DNA from: an uncultured Oscillibacter sp.
Lineage (GTDB): Bacteria; Bacillota_A; Clostridia; Oscillospirales; Oscillospiraceae
NCBI GenBank assembly: GCA_948902155.1
Contig: CAQVQZ010000001.1
Coordinates: 1 to 51,345, forward strand
Direction of reading: 5' to 3'
Length of the DNA: 51,345 nt
Of the stretch, positions 40,656 through 49,647 are shown piece after piece. Below the pieces are notes generated by a model. That model did no database searches. It saw nothing but the letters and a program-made list of their open reading frames with translations, and had not been told where the DNA came from. Made by a program: the position numbers and the translations under genes. Every line of letters begins with the position of its first letter. Positions within the stretch are counted from its first letter, which is position 1.

Positions 40656-43403
40656 ATGAAGAAGTTCCTTTCTCTGGTTATGGCTCTGGTTATGGTCATG
40701 TCCCTGACCGTGCTGGGCGCCAGCGCCAAGGACTTCACGGACGCGGACTCCATCACCTATGATGAAGCCATCGACGTGATTTCCACCATCGGGGTCGTTG
40801 ACGGCTATGCCGGCGGCGATTTCAAGCCCGAAGCCACCCTGTCCCGCGGGGCTGCTTCCAAGATCATCTGCAACCTGATCCTGGGCCCCGCCGCCGCCAG
40901 CAACCTGACGGCCAGCGTCGCTCCCTTTAAGGATGTTCCCGCCAACAGCACCTTCGCGGGCTACATCGCCTACTGCGCCAACCAGGGCATCATCGGCGGC
41001 TACGCCGACGGTTCCTTCCGTCCCAGCGGCACCCTGACCGGCTATGCTTTCATGAAGATGCTGCTGGGCGCTCTGGGCTATGACTCCGCCAACGAGGGTC
41101 TGTTCGGCGCCAACTGGAGCGTCAACGTTGCCAAGCTGGTCCGCGGCATCGGCCTGGACGACGACCTCGAGGACGATTTCGTCGGCTCCAACCCCGTCAA
41201 GCGTGAAGAGGCCTGCCTCTATGCCTTCAACACCCTGAAGGCCAAGACCGTGGAGTACAAGGTGCCCGGCAGCTCCATCACCGTCAACGGCGTGGAGATC
41301 AACCAGAAGGCCAGTCAGGCTACCTTCCGTACCTATGACACCATTCTGGGCGGTTCCACCACCGACAAGAACGACGGCAACATCGAGGGCGACGGCTACA
41401 TCCAGTTCGCCGAGGAGCACTTCGAGCGCCTGATTCTGAACGGCGGCGAGCGCGACAGCTTCGGCCGTCCCGAGCACATGTGGACCTGGAAGGGCGACAA
41501 GATCGGCTCCTACACCGATACTGCCGACGTCTCCTACGAGGGCTATGTCACCATGGCCGACCTGTATGACGACCTGAGCCTGACCTCCACCACCAAGAAG
41601 TTCAACGTCTTCATCGACGGCACCTCTCCCGACCAGTTCTACACGCTGGGCCAGGACGACTATGAGGACGAGGGTCCCGACTGGCTGAACGATCTGGACG
41701 AGGCCACTGTCGCCGGCCATACGGCCAACTGGGTTCTCAGCATCGATGACAACAGCGTCGCCGACAGCGAGCGCATCGGCACCGGCGCGGGCTGCACCAT
41801 CGAGGCTTTCAAGTCTGGTACTCAGAACGTTCCCGGCACCATCGTGGTGACCAACACCTACATCGGCGAGGTTGTCTCCGTCAACGAGGCCGAGGGCAAG
41901 CACGCCGCCAACATTGAGATCGCTCCCGTGGGCGACGACTGGGAAGAGGCTACCACCATTTCCGGCATGAGCGGCACCTTCCTGGACGGCGACAAGAACA
42001 GCGATACCTTTGATACCGACAAGTTCGAGGTCGGCGATGTTGTGACCTTCAACTATGCCTACAAGCCGAACGCCAGCAAGGGCGCTTCCATCAAGAAGCC
42101 CGTTGCCAAGGCCGAGACCGTTGAGGGCGAGGTTAAGGACTACACCGACCAGGAGAGCTTCACTCTGGGCTCCACCGAGTACAAGTACAGCAAGATGGCC
42201 ACCCAGAAGGTTGACAGCCAGGACATCGGCACCTCCATCACCGCTTACCTCGACAAGCAGGGCAACGTCCTGTGGTACACCGAGGGCAAGGACAACAACA
42301 AGAACTACGCTCTGGTTCTGGACGCCGGTTCCCGCAGCTCTGTGGGCCGCAACTCCTTCGAGGCCGAGCTCCTGTTCGCCGACGGCACCACCAAGCTGGT
42401 CTCCACCGACAAGCAGTACGGCGTTGAGCAGGGTGCCACTACCGGCCACTCTGGTGAGAAGGATAACTGCTGGATCGGCCAGTGGGTCACCTACCGCGAG
42501 AACAGCAACGGCCGCTATGTGCTGAGCAAGCCCTCTGTGACTGCCGACAAGACCGTCACCAACATGATGAACACCACCACGCACAAGGCCATCCTGGATC
42601 CTGCCACCAACGGCGAGGGCAGCTTCACCATCGGTGACACCAGCTCTGCCAGCGCCAGCAAGGTTGAGCTTGGCGGCACCACTATCCGCGTGAACAGCAA
42701 CACCGTCATCATCGTGAAGACCAAGGACGACACCTTCAAGGTGTACAACGGCGTGAAGAACCTGCCTCAGATCGAGAACGGTAAGATTTTCTACAGCGCC
42801 ATGACCCGCAATAACCAGACCTATGCCAAGTTCCTGTATGTGGACGCCACCGATTCTACCGTTAAGGTCAGCAACCGGACCAACACCGACCTGTACCTGG
42901 TTGGCGCGGACGTCAAGCACAGCAGCAACGGCACCAACGAGTACTACGCGTTCAAGGGCGTTGTGGATGGCACTATCACCAACCGCATCAAGCTGAACTG
43001 GAACGACACCAAGACCCAGGCCGTTATCAGCGCTCTGCTGGGCGGCAAGGGCAACGAGAAGCTGTTCAGCACCTTCGATCTGGACGACGGCCTGTATGAG
43101 GTCGACGAGGACTACGAGGCCGGCGTGGGCTCTGATGCCGTCGACAAGGGCGTTGTGGTTAGCACCAGTGTCGACAAGGTCACCGGCGACACCATCGAGG
43201 TTGACGGCGATACTTATGACCTGGCCGAGGGCTGCAAGTTCTTCCGCGTGGACAGCTCCGCTACCAACACCCGCATTGTGGAGAGCACTTGGAAGGGTAT
43301 CAGCAAGGGCGACGTTGGCCCCGATGAGCGCTATGCTTCCGTCCACCTGTCCCTGAACGGCGACTACGAGGTCACCGCTGTGTACTGGAGAATGGAGAAA
43401 TAA
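40656..43403 (+). CDS. Major S-layer protein (SLH-domain)
   Basis: A 915-residue exported protein, start after AAAAAGGAGG. Signal peptide 1-24 (MKKFLSLVMALVMVMSL, GASA). N-terminal SLH domains span ~25-210, with VVDGYAGGDFKPEATLSRGAA and IIGGYADGSFRPSGTLTGYAF. A large beta-rich body follows. Residues ~548-915 are shared with the N-terminal domain of the protein at 22665. Codon use is strongly biased (AAG, AAC, GAC, GTC/GTT, CTG) compared with neighbours, which suggests very high expression; with the strong promoter, long leader and powerful terminator this makes it the best candidate for the main lattice protein. Acidic composition. The SLH part probably anchors to a wall glycan. Confidence 0.9.
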   Translation: MKKFLSLVMALVMVMSLTVLGASAKDFTDADSITYDEAIDVISTIGVVDGYAGGDFKPEATLSRGAASKIICNLILGPAAASNLTASVAPFKDVPANSTFAGYIAYCANQGIIGGYADGSFRPSGTLTGYAFMKMLLGALGYDSANEGLFGANWSVNVAKLVRGIGLDDDLEDDFVGSNPVKREEACLYAFNTLKAKTVEYKVPGSSITVNGVEINQKASQATFRTYDTILGGSTTDKNDGNIEGDGYIQFAEEHFERLILNGGERDSFGRPEHMWTWKGDKIGSYTDTADVSYEGYVTMADLYDDLSLTSTTKKFNVFIDGTSPDQFYTLGQDDYEDEGPDWLNDLDEATVAGHTANWVLSIDDNSVADSERIGTGAGCTIEAFKSGTQNVPGTIVVTNTYIGEVVSVNEAEGKHAANIEIAPVGDDWEEATTISGMSGTFLDGDKNSDTFDTDKFEVGDVVTFNYAYKPNASKGASIKKPVAKAETVEGEVKDYTDQESFTLGSTEYKYSKMATQKVDSQDIGTSITAYLDKQGNVLWYTEGKDNNKNYALVLDAGSRSSVGRNSFEAELLFADGTTKLVSTDKQYGVEQGATTGHSGEKDNCWIGQWVTYRENSNGRYVLSKPSVTADKTVTNMMNTTTHKAILDPATNGEGSFTIGDTSSASASKVELGGTTIRVNSNTVIIVKTKDDTFKVYNGVKNLPQIENGKIFYSAMTRNNQTYAKFLYVDATDSTVKVSNRTNTDLYLVGADVKHSSNGTNEYYAFKGVVDGTITNRIKLNWNDTKTQAVISALLGGKGNEKLFSTFDLDDGLYEVDEDYEAGVGSDAVDKGVVVSTSVDKVTGDTIEVDGDTYDLAEGCKFFRVDSSATNTRIVESTWKGISKGDVGPDERYASVHLSLNGDYEVTAVYWRMEK

Positions 43404-43455
43404 GCGAACCGCTTATTGAACCGTTTGAAGGTCTCCCATAGAGGTTGACTCAAGA

Positions 43456-43492
43456 AGGGCCCCCGCTCCGTTTGGAGCGGGGGCCCTTTCTT
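43456..43492 (+). terminator. Strong intrinsic terminator of the S-layer gene
   Basis: AGGGCCCCCGCTCC-GTTT-GGAGCGGGGGCCCT followed by TTCTT. Confidence 0.95.
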
Positions 43493-43523
43493 GCTGGGTG
43501 ACGGGGGCGTTCATAATCCGTTC

Positions 43524-43552
43524 TTGAAATACGGCGCGGTTTGGTATATAAT
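43524..43552 (+). promoter_or_regulatory. Promoter of the surface-glycan operon
   Basis: TTGAAA (43524-43529), 17-bp spacer, TATAAT (43547-43552). Confidence 0.88.
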
Positions 43553-43610
43553 AATACGGCTTGTTGAACATGCGCAATTTCAGGCCCTGGCCTGTATTTC
43601 AGGAGGAACC

Positions 43611-46097
43611 ATGAAACGAAAGAAACCGGAGCCTCGGGTAGAGGCTGTTCAGGCCCCCGCCGTCTCTGCGGCAGGGCGGGAGAATGTGTATCTGGATACT
43701 GCTGCGGTTGTGCTGTTCAGCCTGCTTTTGCTGGTGGGTATGACGGTGCAGACCGGATTGGTCTCCATTATTCTGATGGTTGGGGCGCTGCTGCTGTCTC
43801 TGGGCCGGGGACCGCTCCGGCGCTTCCGGGAGCGTTTTTGTATTCCGGTGCTGGGCCTGTGGGCATATGCCCTGATGAACGGTCTTGCCGCTATTTACTC
43901 GCCCTTCGGGGATTCCGCCGTGCCGGAGTTTAATAAACTGGTAGCGTCTTTTGCCATTGCGGCGGTTCTGCTGGCCCGGTTTGATAAACGGCATGTGCGG
44001 GGCCTTCTCTGGGGGTTTGCTGCTGTCAGCGCCGTGATTGGGCTGCTGTGCCTGGACGCGGCGGGAAACGGTGCGCTGTTCCGGGTCTTCAACAGCCTGA
44101 TTGAACGGGCGGGGGCTACCTATTCCGATATTCCCCAAAATAGCGCTGGCCGGATTGTGGGTCTCTATAACGACGCCAACGTCTCCGGCTGTATTTTGGG
44201 GCTGGGAGCCCTGGTTTCGCTGTACCTGATTCATTCGGAGGGAAAACGCTGGCTGCGGCTTTTGGGCTGTGTTCTGCTGGGGATAAACGCCCAGATGTTT
44301 TTCCTCTCCATGAGCCGGGGCGCGATTTTGTGCTTTGGCCTGGCGCTGGTGGTCTGGCTGGTGGCAGAGGGGACGGAGGGACGGCTGCGGCTGTTTTTCC
44401 TGATGTTTGTCTCTGCCGCCGTGACGGTGGGCTTTTCCGTAGCCATTATGCCGATGGTCAGCCAGGCGGTGCTTCAGCCTATGGCGCTGACGCTGGTTTC
44501 TGGGCTGGTGATTTTCCCACTGGATTTGCTGGCGACAGACTCTTTGGCTAGGATGCTGGCAGGGCGTGGAAAGGTAATCGGAGCGGTGTTGCTGGGACTT
44601 GTTCTGCTCTGCGGCGCATATGGCGTTGCCGCTTTTCATGTTCAGGGGCCCTTTACCTTTACGGCTGGGGAAACAACTTTATTTCGAAGCGTTGTTTTGC
44701 CCGCCGGAACATATACGATTTCCGCCGATTGGACGGGTGAAGGAGATGTTGGGGCAAATATTTATACGCAAACCACAAAGCAAGCGCTGATGCATACGGA
44801 AACGCTTCATTGGAAGTGGGATGATGTGCTGTCTGATTTTTCTATAAATTTGGAGGATGAAACTGAGGTAAAAGTTGTTTTTTTTGCCCCAGAGGGAACC
44901 CGACTCCTTCGGGCGGCGTTTAGCGACGGAGTCCGGGAAATAGAAATCCCTCTAGCCTATAAATTGGCTCCTGCTCTCTTGGTGAGCCGCCTTCATGAAG
45001 GGTTATTTAACAGCTTTAGCTTTTTAGTCCGGGTGCAATATATGAAAGACGCCTGGAAAATCTTCCTGACCAGTCCTATATACGGCCACGGCCTGGGGGC
45101 CACGGAGGGACTTTATACCTCCGTACAGCCCTTCTTCTACGAATCCTTGTATGTTCACAACCATCTGCTCCAGGCTATGACGGACATGGGCCTTTTAGGC
45201 CTGGCGGCTTTGCTGGGTGTGGTAGGGGGCAGCCTGTGGCTGATTCTCCGGCGGCTCCGGGAGGAACGGGACCCGCTGGCGGCGGCGTTGCTGGCCTGCT
45301 GGGTGCTGCTGAACGTTCACAGCCTGATGGAGATCAATTTTTCCATCCGGGCGTTCCAGTGTACGGCGTGGTTCCTGCTGCTGCTTCCTGTCCTGCTGTG
45401 GGGGAAGCCTTTGGCGGCAGGAGAACGGGCGGTGAAGCTGGGGGGCTGGTTCCTGGCAGCGGCGCTGTGGCTGTGGCTGGCGGTCTTCGGCGGCCTTCTG
45501 ATCAGCCACCGGATGGTCCTTCAGGAAGCGTCGGAGTTTTCCACCAGCAGCGCCCAGGAGTTTTTGGACAAGCTCCGGGACTTCACCCGACGGGACGTTT
45601 TTGACCACGAAAGCTACCAGCTGGAGTATGTAGCCGCGGTGGCCGGGGTAAACGACAGCCGGTATAACCGGGAACGGCTGCTCTATGTGGAGGAGATGCG
45701 AAAATCCGGCACCTACACCGCCTGTTCCGGTTTGGCGCGGTATTATTATCTGCCCCGGGGGGAGCTGGAACAGCTCTTTGCCTGCTCCCGGGAGGGGATC
45801 GCCCAGGAGGCATCCACCAACGAGGCGTGGAACCTCCAGCTGAATTTCTACCGTAACGAGGTTCTGCCCGTTGCCGGGGCCGGACAGATGGATATATTCT
45901 TGGACGGCGTGCTGGCCCTGGACCGCTTTTTGCAGGAGTGGAGTGAAGGCCGCCTGGAGGAAATCCAGCTTACAGAGGAAAACCAGGTCTTCCTGGAGCG
46001 GGTCCGGGACGGCGTTGCCCAAGGATTCCCCCATGATACGATGTACTTGTATCTTTCTGGGGCCTTTGACGCGGTGGCGGAGCCACCGATAGGGTGA
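43611..46097 (+). CDS. O-antigen ligase/Wzy-like polytopic membrane protein with an inserted beta domain
   Basis: An 828-residue protein, start at 43611 after AGGAGGAACC. About ten to twelve hydrophobic segments flank an extracytoplasmic part. PYGHG-like motif SPIYGHGLGATEGLYTS and FYESLYVHNHLLQAMTDMGLLG (~500-530) match the Wzy_C signature of O-antigen ligases/polymerases, where the His-rich loop contacts the glycan. Between the helices, residues ~345-455 form a beta-sandwich-like insert (TLFRSVVLPAGTYTISADWTG). Its DNA (44640-45050) is visibly more AT-rich than the rest. The soluble C-terminus (~650-828) is helical. It probably polymerises or transfers surface glycan onto an acceptor such as the S-layer. 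Confidence 0.83.
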   Translation: MKRKKPEPRVEAVQAPAVSAAGRENVYLDTAAVVLFSLLLLVGMTVQTGLVSIILMVGALLLSLGRGPLRRFRERFCIPVLGLWAYALMNGLAAIYSPFGDSAVPEFNKLVASFAIAAVLLARFDKRHVRGLLWGFAAVSAVIGLLCLDAAGNGALFRVFNSLIERAGATYSDIPQNSAGRIVGLYNDANVSGCILGLGALVSLYLIHSEGKRWLRLLGCVLLGINAQMFFLSMSRGAILCFGLALVVWLVAEGTEGRLRLFFLMFVSAAVTVGFSVAIMPMVSQAVLQPMALTLVSGLVIFPLDLLATDSLARMLAGRGKVIGAVLLGLVLLCGAYGVAAFHVQGPFTFTAGETTLFRSVVLPAGTYTISADWTGEGDVGANIYTQTTKQALMHTETLHWKWDDVLSDFSINLEDETEVKVVFFAPEGTRLLRAAFSDGVREIEIPLAYKLAPALLVSRLHEGLFNSFSFLVRVQYMKDAWKIFLTSPIYGHGLGATEGLYTSVQPFFYESLYVHNHLLQAMTDMGLLGLAALLGVVGGSLWLILRRLREERDPLAAALLACWVLLNVHSLMEINFSIRAFQCTAWFLLLLPVLLWGKPLAAGERAVKLGGWFLAAALWLWLAVFGGLLISHRMVLQEASEFSTSSAQEFLDKLRDFTRRDVFDHESYQLEYVAAVAGVNDSRYNRERLLYVEEMRKSGTYTACSGLARYYYLPRGELEQLFACSREGIAQEASTNEAWNLQLNFYRNEVLPVAGAGQMDIFLDGVLALDRFLQEWSEGRLEEIQLTEENQVFLERVRDGVAQGFPHDTMYLYLSGAFDAVAEPPIG

Positions 46098-46124
46098 TTG
46101 GACCCGCAATCGCAATATGCTTGT

Positions 46125-46160
46125 GCGAGAGACCATTTAAAAAATGGTCTCTCGCTTTTT
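46125..46160 (+). terminator. Intrinsic terminator
   Basis: GCGAGAGACCATTT-AAA-AAATGGTCTCTCGC followed by TTTTT, 28 bp after the ligase stop. Confidence 0.93.
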
Positions 46161-46208
46161 CCCTCGCGGAGAAACTTTCTGCCTAAATGAAAAAAACGGC
46201 GAAAAGGC

Positions 46209-46237
46209 TTGCATTTTTGAAAGGACTGTGCTATTCT
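46209..46237 (+). promoter_or_regulatory. Promoter of the downstream glycan genes
   Basis: TTGCAT (46209-46214), 17-bp spacer, TATTCT (46232-46237) with an extended -10 TG. Confidence 0.7.
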
Positions 46238-46304
46238 GAACAGCGGAAAAGGCAAGGGTATGCCTTAAATGACCACGTATGACCACGAAATGGAGGGAGC
46301 CCGG

Positions 46305-46937
46305 ATGCGCCAGGGAAATAATATCCGAAAACGTGCGGACGGGCGCTATGAGGCCCGCTATCCCAAGGGGAGGAGTCCGGAGGGCCGGCTGATCTACGGC
46401 TGCTGTTACGGCAGGACTTACGAGGAGGCGGAGGCAAAGCGGGAGGCGGTCCTCCTTCGAAATGTACGGGTCCGGGAGATGAACCTGCTGATCTTAGGGG
46501 CAGGGAGCCACGGCCAGGAGGTCCGGGAACTGGCCCAGAGGCTGAATGTCTTCCGAAAAGTCGCTTTTTTGGACGACGATCTTACAAAGCCTGGGGTTAT
46601 AGGCCCCTGCTCCGGCCTGGAGCGCTGGGTGGAGGAGTTCCCCGCGGCCATCCCGGCGGTAGGGGACCAGGCGCTGCGGATGCGCTGGCTGGGGGAGCTG
46701 GCCCGGGCGGGCTTCGTCCTGCCGGTGCTGATCCACCCGGACGCCACGGTGTCCCCCAGCGCGGCCCTGGGCTATGGGACGGTTGTCTGCGCCAGGGCTG
46801 CGATAGGCAGCGGAGCGGAGATCGGCCCCGGCTGCATCATCTCCAGCGCGTCCGTGATCGAGCGGTACGCCGTTTTGCCGGAGGGAACGCATGTGGACTG
46901 CGGCCGGGTGGTGCGGCACATCCCCAAAGAGGCGTGA
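46305..46937 (+). CDS. Fusion of an integrase arm-type DNA-binding domain to a PglD/NeuD-like acyltransferase
   Basis: A 210-residue protein, start at 46305 after GGAGGGAG. Residues ~1-55 (MRQGNNIRKRADGRYEARYP, then YGCCYGRTYEEAEAKREAVL) match the arm-type DNA-binding domain that begins many tyrosine integrases. From residue ~59 (MNLLILGAGSHGQEVRELAQ) it is a PglD/NeuD-type sugar O/N-acyltransferase: Rossmann-like start, then a left-handed beta-helix (VSPSAALGYGTVVCARAAIGSGAEIGPGC). The usual catalytic His segment (VDHD-type) is not seen; VIERYAV stands there, and the beta-helix is short. The internal ATG at 46479 has a poor site, so the fusion is probably translated whole. The aminotransferase follows 42 bp later. 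Confidence 0.72.
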   Translation: MRQGNNIRKRADGRYEARYPKGRSPEGRLIYGCCYGRTYEEAEAKREAVLLRNVRVREMNLLILGAGSHGQEVRELAQRLNVFRKVAFLDDDLTKPGVIGPCSGLERWVEEFPAAIPAVGDQALRMRWLGELARAGFVLPVLIHPDATVSPSAALGYGTVVCARAAIGSGAEIGPGCIISSASVIERYAVLPEGTHVDCGRVVRHIPKEA

Positions 46938-46979
46938 ACGCCGGAAAGTCAAAGCTGACAGCAAGGGAGGAACCAGAAA

Positions 46980-48182
46980 ATGGAGGAGCTGAAAAAGATA
47001 CCCTTTTCCCCGCCGGACATAACGGAGGAGGAGATTTCCGAGGTGGCGGAGGCCCTGCGCTCCGGCTGGATTACCACGGGGCCCAGGACGAAGGCGTTTG
47101 AAAAAGAGATCGCCGCATACTGCGGCACAAAGCGGGCGGTGTGCCTGAATTCGGCCACGGCCTGCCTGGAGCTGACGCTGCGGCTGTTCGGCATCGGCCC
47201 TGGGGACGAGGTCATTACCTCCGCCTATACCTACACGGCCTCCGCCAGTGTCATCGCCCATGTAGGGGCAAAGATTGTCCTGGTGGATACGGCTCCGGGC
47301 CGCTATGAGATGGACTATGAGGCCCTGTCCGCCGCCATTACCCCCCGGACCAAAGCGGTCATTCCCGTGGACGTAGGGGGAATCCTCTGCGATTATGACC
47401 GGATATTCTCCATCGTGGAGGAAAAGCGCGGCCTGTTTGCCTCCGCCAATGGGATGCAGGAGCGGCTGGGCCGGGTCCTGGTGCTGGCGGACGCCGCTCA
47501 CAGCTTCGGCGCTTTCCGGGGCAGGAAGCGGTCCGGCGCGTTTGCGGACTTCACCTCCTTCTCCTTCCATGCGGTGAAGAACCTCACCACCGCCGAGGGC
47601 GGCGCGGTGGTCTGGCGGGAGGACTTGGGTTTGGATGGAGAGGAGATTTATAAGCAGTATCAGCTTATGAGCCTTCACGGGCAGAGCAAGGACGCTCTGG
47701 CTAAAACGAAGCTGGGGGCCTGGGAATATGACATTACGGCCCCGCTGTATAAGTGCAACATGACCGATATCTGCGCGGCCATCGGGCTGGTCCAGTTCCG
47801 CCGCTACCAGGAGCTTTTGGAAAAGCGGTATGCCCTTGTACGGCTGTACGACAGCCTTCTTCGCGGCCGGGGCGTGGAACCCGCCCCCCATTTAGGGGAG
47901 GGGGAGTCCTCCAGCTGCCACCTGTACCTGACCCGCCTGACGGGGAAGGGGGAGACGGAGCGGAACGCCGTCATCGAGGCCATGGCCCGCCAGGGCGTGG
48001 CGGCCAATGTCCACTATAAGCCTCTGCCCATGCTGACGGCCTACAAAAACCTGGGCTTTGCTATGAAGGACTACCCCAACGCCTATGCCCAGTATGTAAA
48101 CGAGCTGACGCTCCCGCTGTATTCCACCCTGACGGCGGAGGACGCGGAGCGGGCGGCGGCGGCGCTTTTGGGGGCGCTGTGA
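46980..48182 (+). CDS. DegT/DnrJ/EryC1-type sugar aminotransferase (PglE-like)
   Basis: A 400-residue PLP enzyme. N-terminal IPFSPPDITEEEISEVAEALRSGWITTGPRTKAFEKEIAAYCG is the family start. TATACLELTLRLFGIGPGDEVI follows (~60), DAAHSFGAF holds the PLP-ring Asp (~172) and FSFHAVKNLTTAEGGAVV carries the Schiff-base Lys (~200). Normal length. It probably aminates the 4-keto sugar made by the dehydratase at 1207, giving a UDP-4-amino sugar. GGGAGGAA precedes the ATG. It forms an operon with the flanking glycan genes. Confidence 0.92.
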   Translation: MEELKKIPFSPPDITEEEISEVAEALRSGWITTGPRTKAFEKEIAAYCGTKRAVCLNSATACLELTLRLFGIGPGDEVITSAYTYTASASVIAHVGAKIVLVDTAPGRYEMDYEALSAAITPRTKAVIPVDVGGILCDYDRIFSIVEEKRGLFASANGMQERLGRVLVLADAAHSFGAFRGRKRSGAFADFTSFSFHAVKNLTTAEGGAVVWREDLGLDGEEIYKQYQLMSLHGQSKDALAKTKLGAWEYDITAPLYKCNMTDICAAIGLVQFRRYQELLEKRYALVRLYDSLLRGRGVEPAPHLGEGESSSCHLYLTRLTGKGETERNAVIEAMARQGVAANVHYKPLPMLTAYKNLGFAMKDYPNAYAQYVNELTLPLYSTLTAEDAERAAAALLGAL

Positions 48183-48198
48183 AAGGACTGGTGCAGAA

Positions 48199-48898
48199 AT
48201 GAAGTGGACAAGGGACTTCGAGCGGGATGTTCTGGAGTGGGATACGGTAAACTGGCGGCGGGCGGTAGATTTTTGGGATGTTCCATCTATTTGTGTGCAA
48301 GAATCCCTGCGGGTGCTGGACGTGGGCGCCCGCGGCGGCGGGCTTTCCCTTTTGTTTGGACAGGAGGGAATAGCAGACTATACCAAGTATAGTCTGCTCG
48401 GATCTGTCAGATCCGAGCGAAACAGCCGGTCCGCTGCACCGGAAGTACGGCTTGGAGAAGCAGATTTCCTATGCGGCGGTAGACGCGGTAAAGCTGGAAG
48501 CCCGGGAGGAGTATGACGTTATTTGCTTCAAAAGCGTGCTGGGAGGAATTGGCTATGGCAATAACAGAGCCGCTCAGGAAACAGCGGTGCGGAATTTGTA
48601 CCGGGCGCTGAAACCCGGGGGGTACTTGGTGTTTGCCGAGAATCTGACGGCAACGCCCGTTCACCAGTTTCTCCGCAAAAAGTTTAATCGATGGAATACC
48701 TGGCGGTATATTACCATAGAAGAAGCCCTGGATTTTTGCTCTGACTTTTCCGAGGTACGCTGGCGCTGCTTTGGCTTCCTCGGAACGTTTGGCAGGAATG
48801 AGCGGCAGCGGCGCCTTCTGGGGCGGGTTGACAAGGCGTTTGATTGGCTGCTTCCAAGTAGCGCAAAATATATTGTTTCAGTTGTGGCGAGAAAATAA
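48199..48898 (+). pseudogene. SAM-dependent methyltransferase interrupted by a palindromic insertion
   Basis: Two frames together make one class I methyltransferase. Frame 1 (48199-48370) gives MKWTRDFERDVLEWDTVNW and the SAM loop VLDVGARGGGLSLLFGQEG. From about 48386 the gene continues in another frame: SIVCSDLSDPSETAGPLHRKYGLEKQ, then VICFKSVLGGIG, ALKPGGYLVFAENL and a C-terminal RVDKAFDWLLPSSAKYIVSVVARK. Joining codon 48367-48369 to 48386 needs removal of 16 bp, and these bases form the left arm of a 12-bp hairpin. In the sequence as given it is broken, unless expression relies on frameshifting or an internal TTG start at 48452. Confidence 0.75.
48372..48415. repeat. Tandem hairpins at the methyltransferase frameshift
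   Basis: AGCAGACTATAC (48372-48383) and GTATAGTCTGCT (48387-48398) form a perfect 12-bp stem with a CAA loop. CGGATCT-GTC-AGATCCG (48399-48415) follows directly. Confidence 0.85.
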
Positions 48899-48976
48899 GC
48901 AGGTGGCTGGAAGGCTCTCCTTTATTTGCTATCCGCCACCAGAATTACAGAAGTTTTAAGGGAGAACGGTTTTGCT

Positions 48977-49633
48977 ATGAAAACGGTTTTGATCGTAGCC
49001 GCCCACCCGGATGACGAGCTGCTGGGCGTAGGGGGTACTGCTGCCCGGCACGCCGAGGCGGGCGACCAGGTTTATTCCGCTGTGATGTGTGAAGGAGAAT
49101 CCCTGCGCTACCACAAGGACATGGGGCAAAAAACGGCTATGCGGCGGGCGGCGGAGATTCTGGGGGTAAAGCGGGTGGATTCCTTGGGATTCCCGGACCA
49201 GCGGCTGGACACCTTCACGCTGACAGATTTGATTACGCCGCTGGAAAAGCTTTCGGAAGAGCTGCGGCCCAACATCGTTTACTGCCAGTATGGCGGCGAT
49301 ATCAACCGGGACCATCAGCTTTTGTTTGAAGCCGCAAATGTGGCGTTCCGTCCCCTGGATCCATGGGTGGAGGAATTCCTCTCCTTTTACACAGTGAGCA
49401 GCAGCGAGTGGGGATATCCCCACAGCTTCCGCCCGGATATGTGGGTGGATATCTCCGGCACATTGGAAAAAAAGCTTCAGGCTTTTTCCTGCTATCAGAG
49501 CGAGGTCCGGGAATACCCACACCCCCGCTCCTGCGAGGCGCTTCGCCACGCGGCGCATTTCTTTGGGAACCAATGCCTGATGGATGCTGCCGAAGCCTTT
49601 ATGACGGTCCGACGGGTCAGGAGAAGCCTTTGA
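48977..49633 (+). CDS. PIG-L family deacetylase
   Basis: A 218-residue zinc hydrolase of the LmbE/PIG-L family. MKTVLIVAAHPDDELLGVGGT carries the HPDDE zinc/catalytic motif; GDINRDHQLLFEAANVAFRP near residue 110 supplies the second metal-binding His. Such enzymes remove N-acetyl groups from GlcNAc-type sugars. Here it would deacetylate a nucleotide sugar or lipid-linked amino sugar of the glycan pathway. Start 48977 has GGGAG about 12 bp upstream; an in-frame ATG at 48926 is less likely. Confidence 0.9.
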   Translation: MKTVLIVAAHPDDELLGVGGTAARHAEAGDQVYSAVMCEGESLRYHKDMGQKTAMRRAAEILGVKRVDSLGFPDQRLDTFTLTDLITPLEKLSEELRPNIVYCQYGGDINRDHQLLFEAANVAFRPLDPWVEEFLSFYTVSSSEWGYPHSFRPDMWVDISGTLEKKLQAFSCYQSEVREYPHPRSCEALRHAAHFFGNQCLMDAAEAFMTVRRVRRSL

Positions 49634-49647
49634 ATATGGAGGATATC

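Noticed and set aside
40632..43346. 904-residue minus-strand ORF opposite the major S-layer gene
   Set aside because: Shadow of a strongly codon-biased gene; no start signal; low-complexity Val/Leu/Gly protein.
48452..48898. A complete small gene starting at TTG 48452
   Set aside because: It is the second half of a methyltransferase whose SAM-binding loop lies in the upstream frame; no good ribosome binding site.
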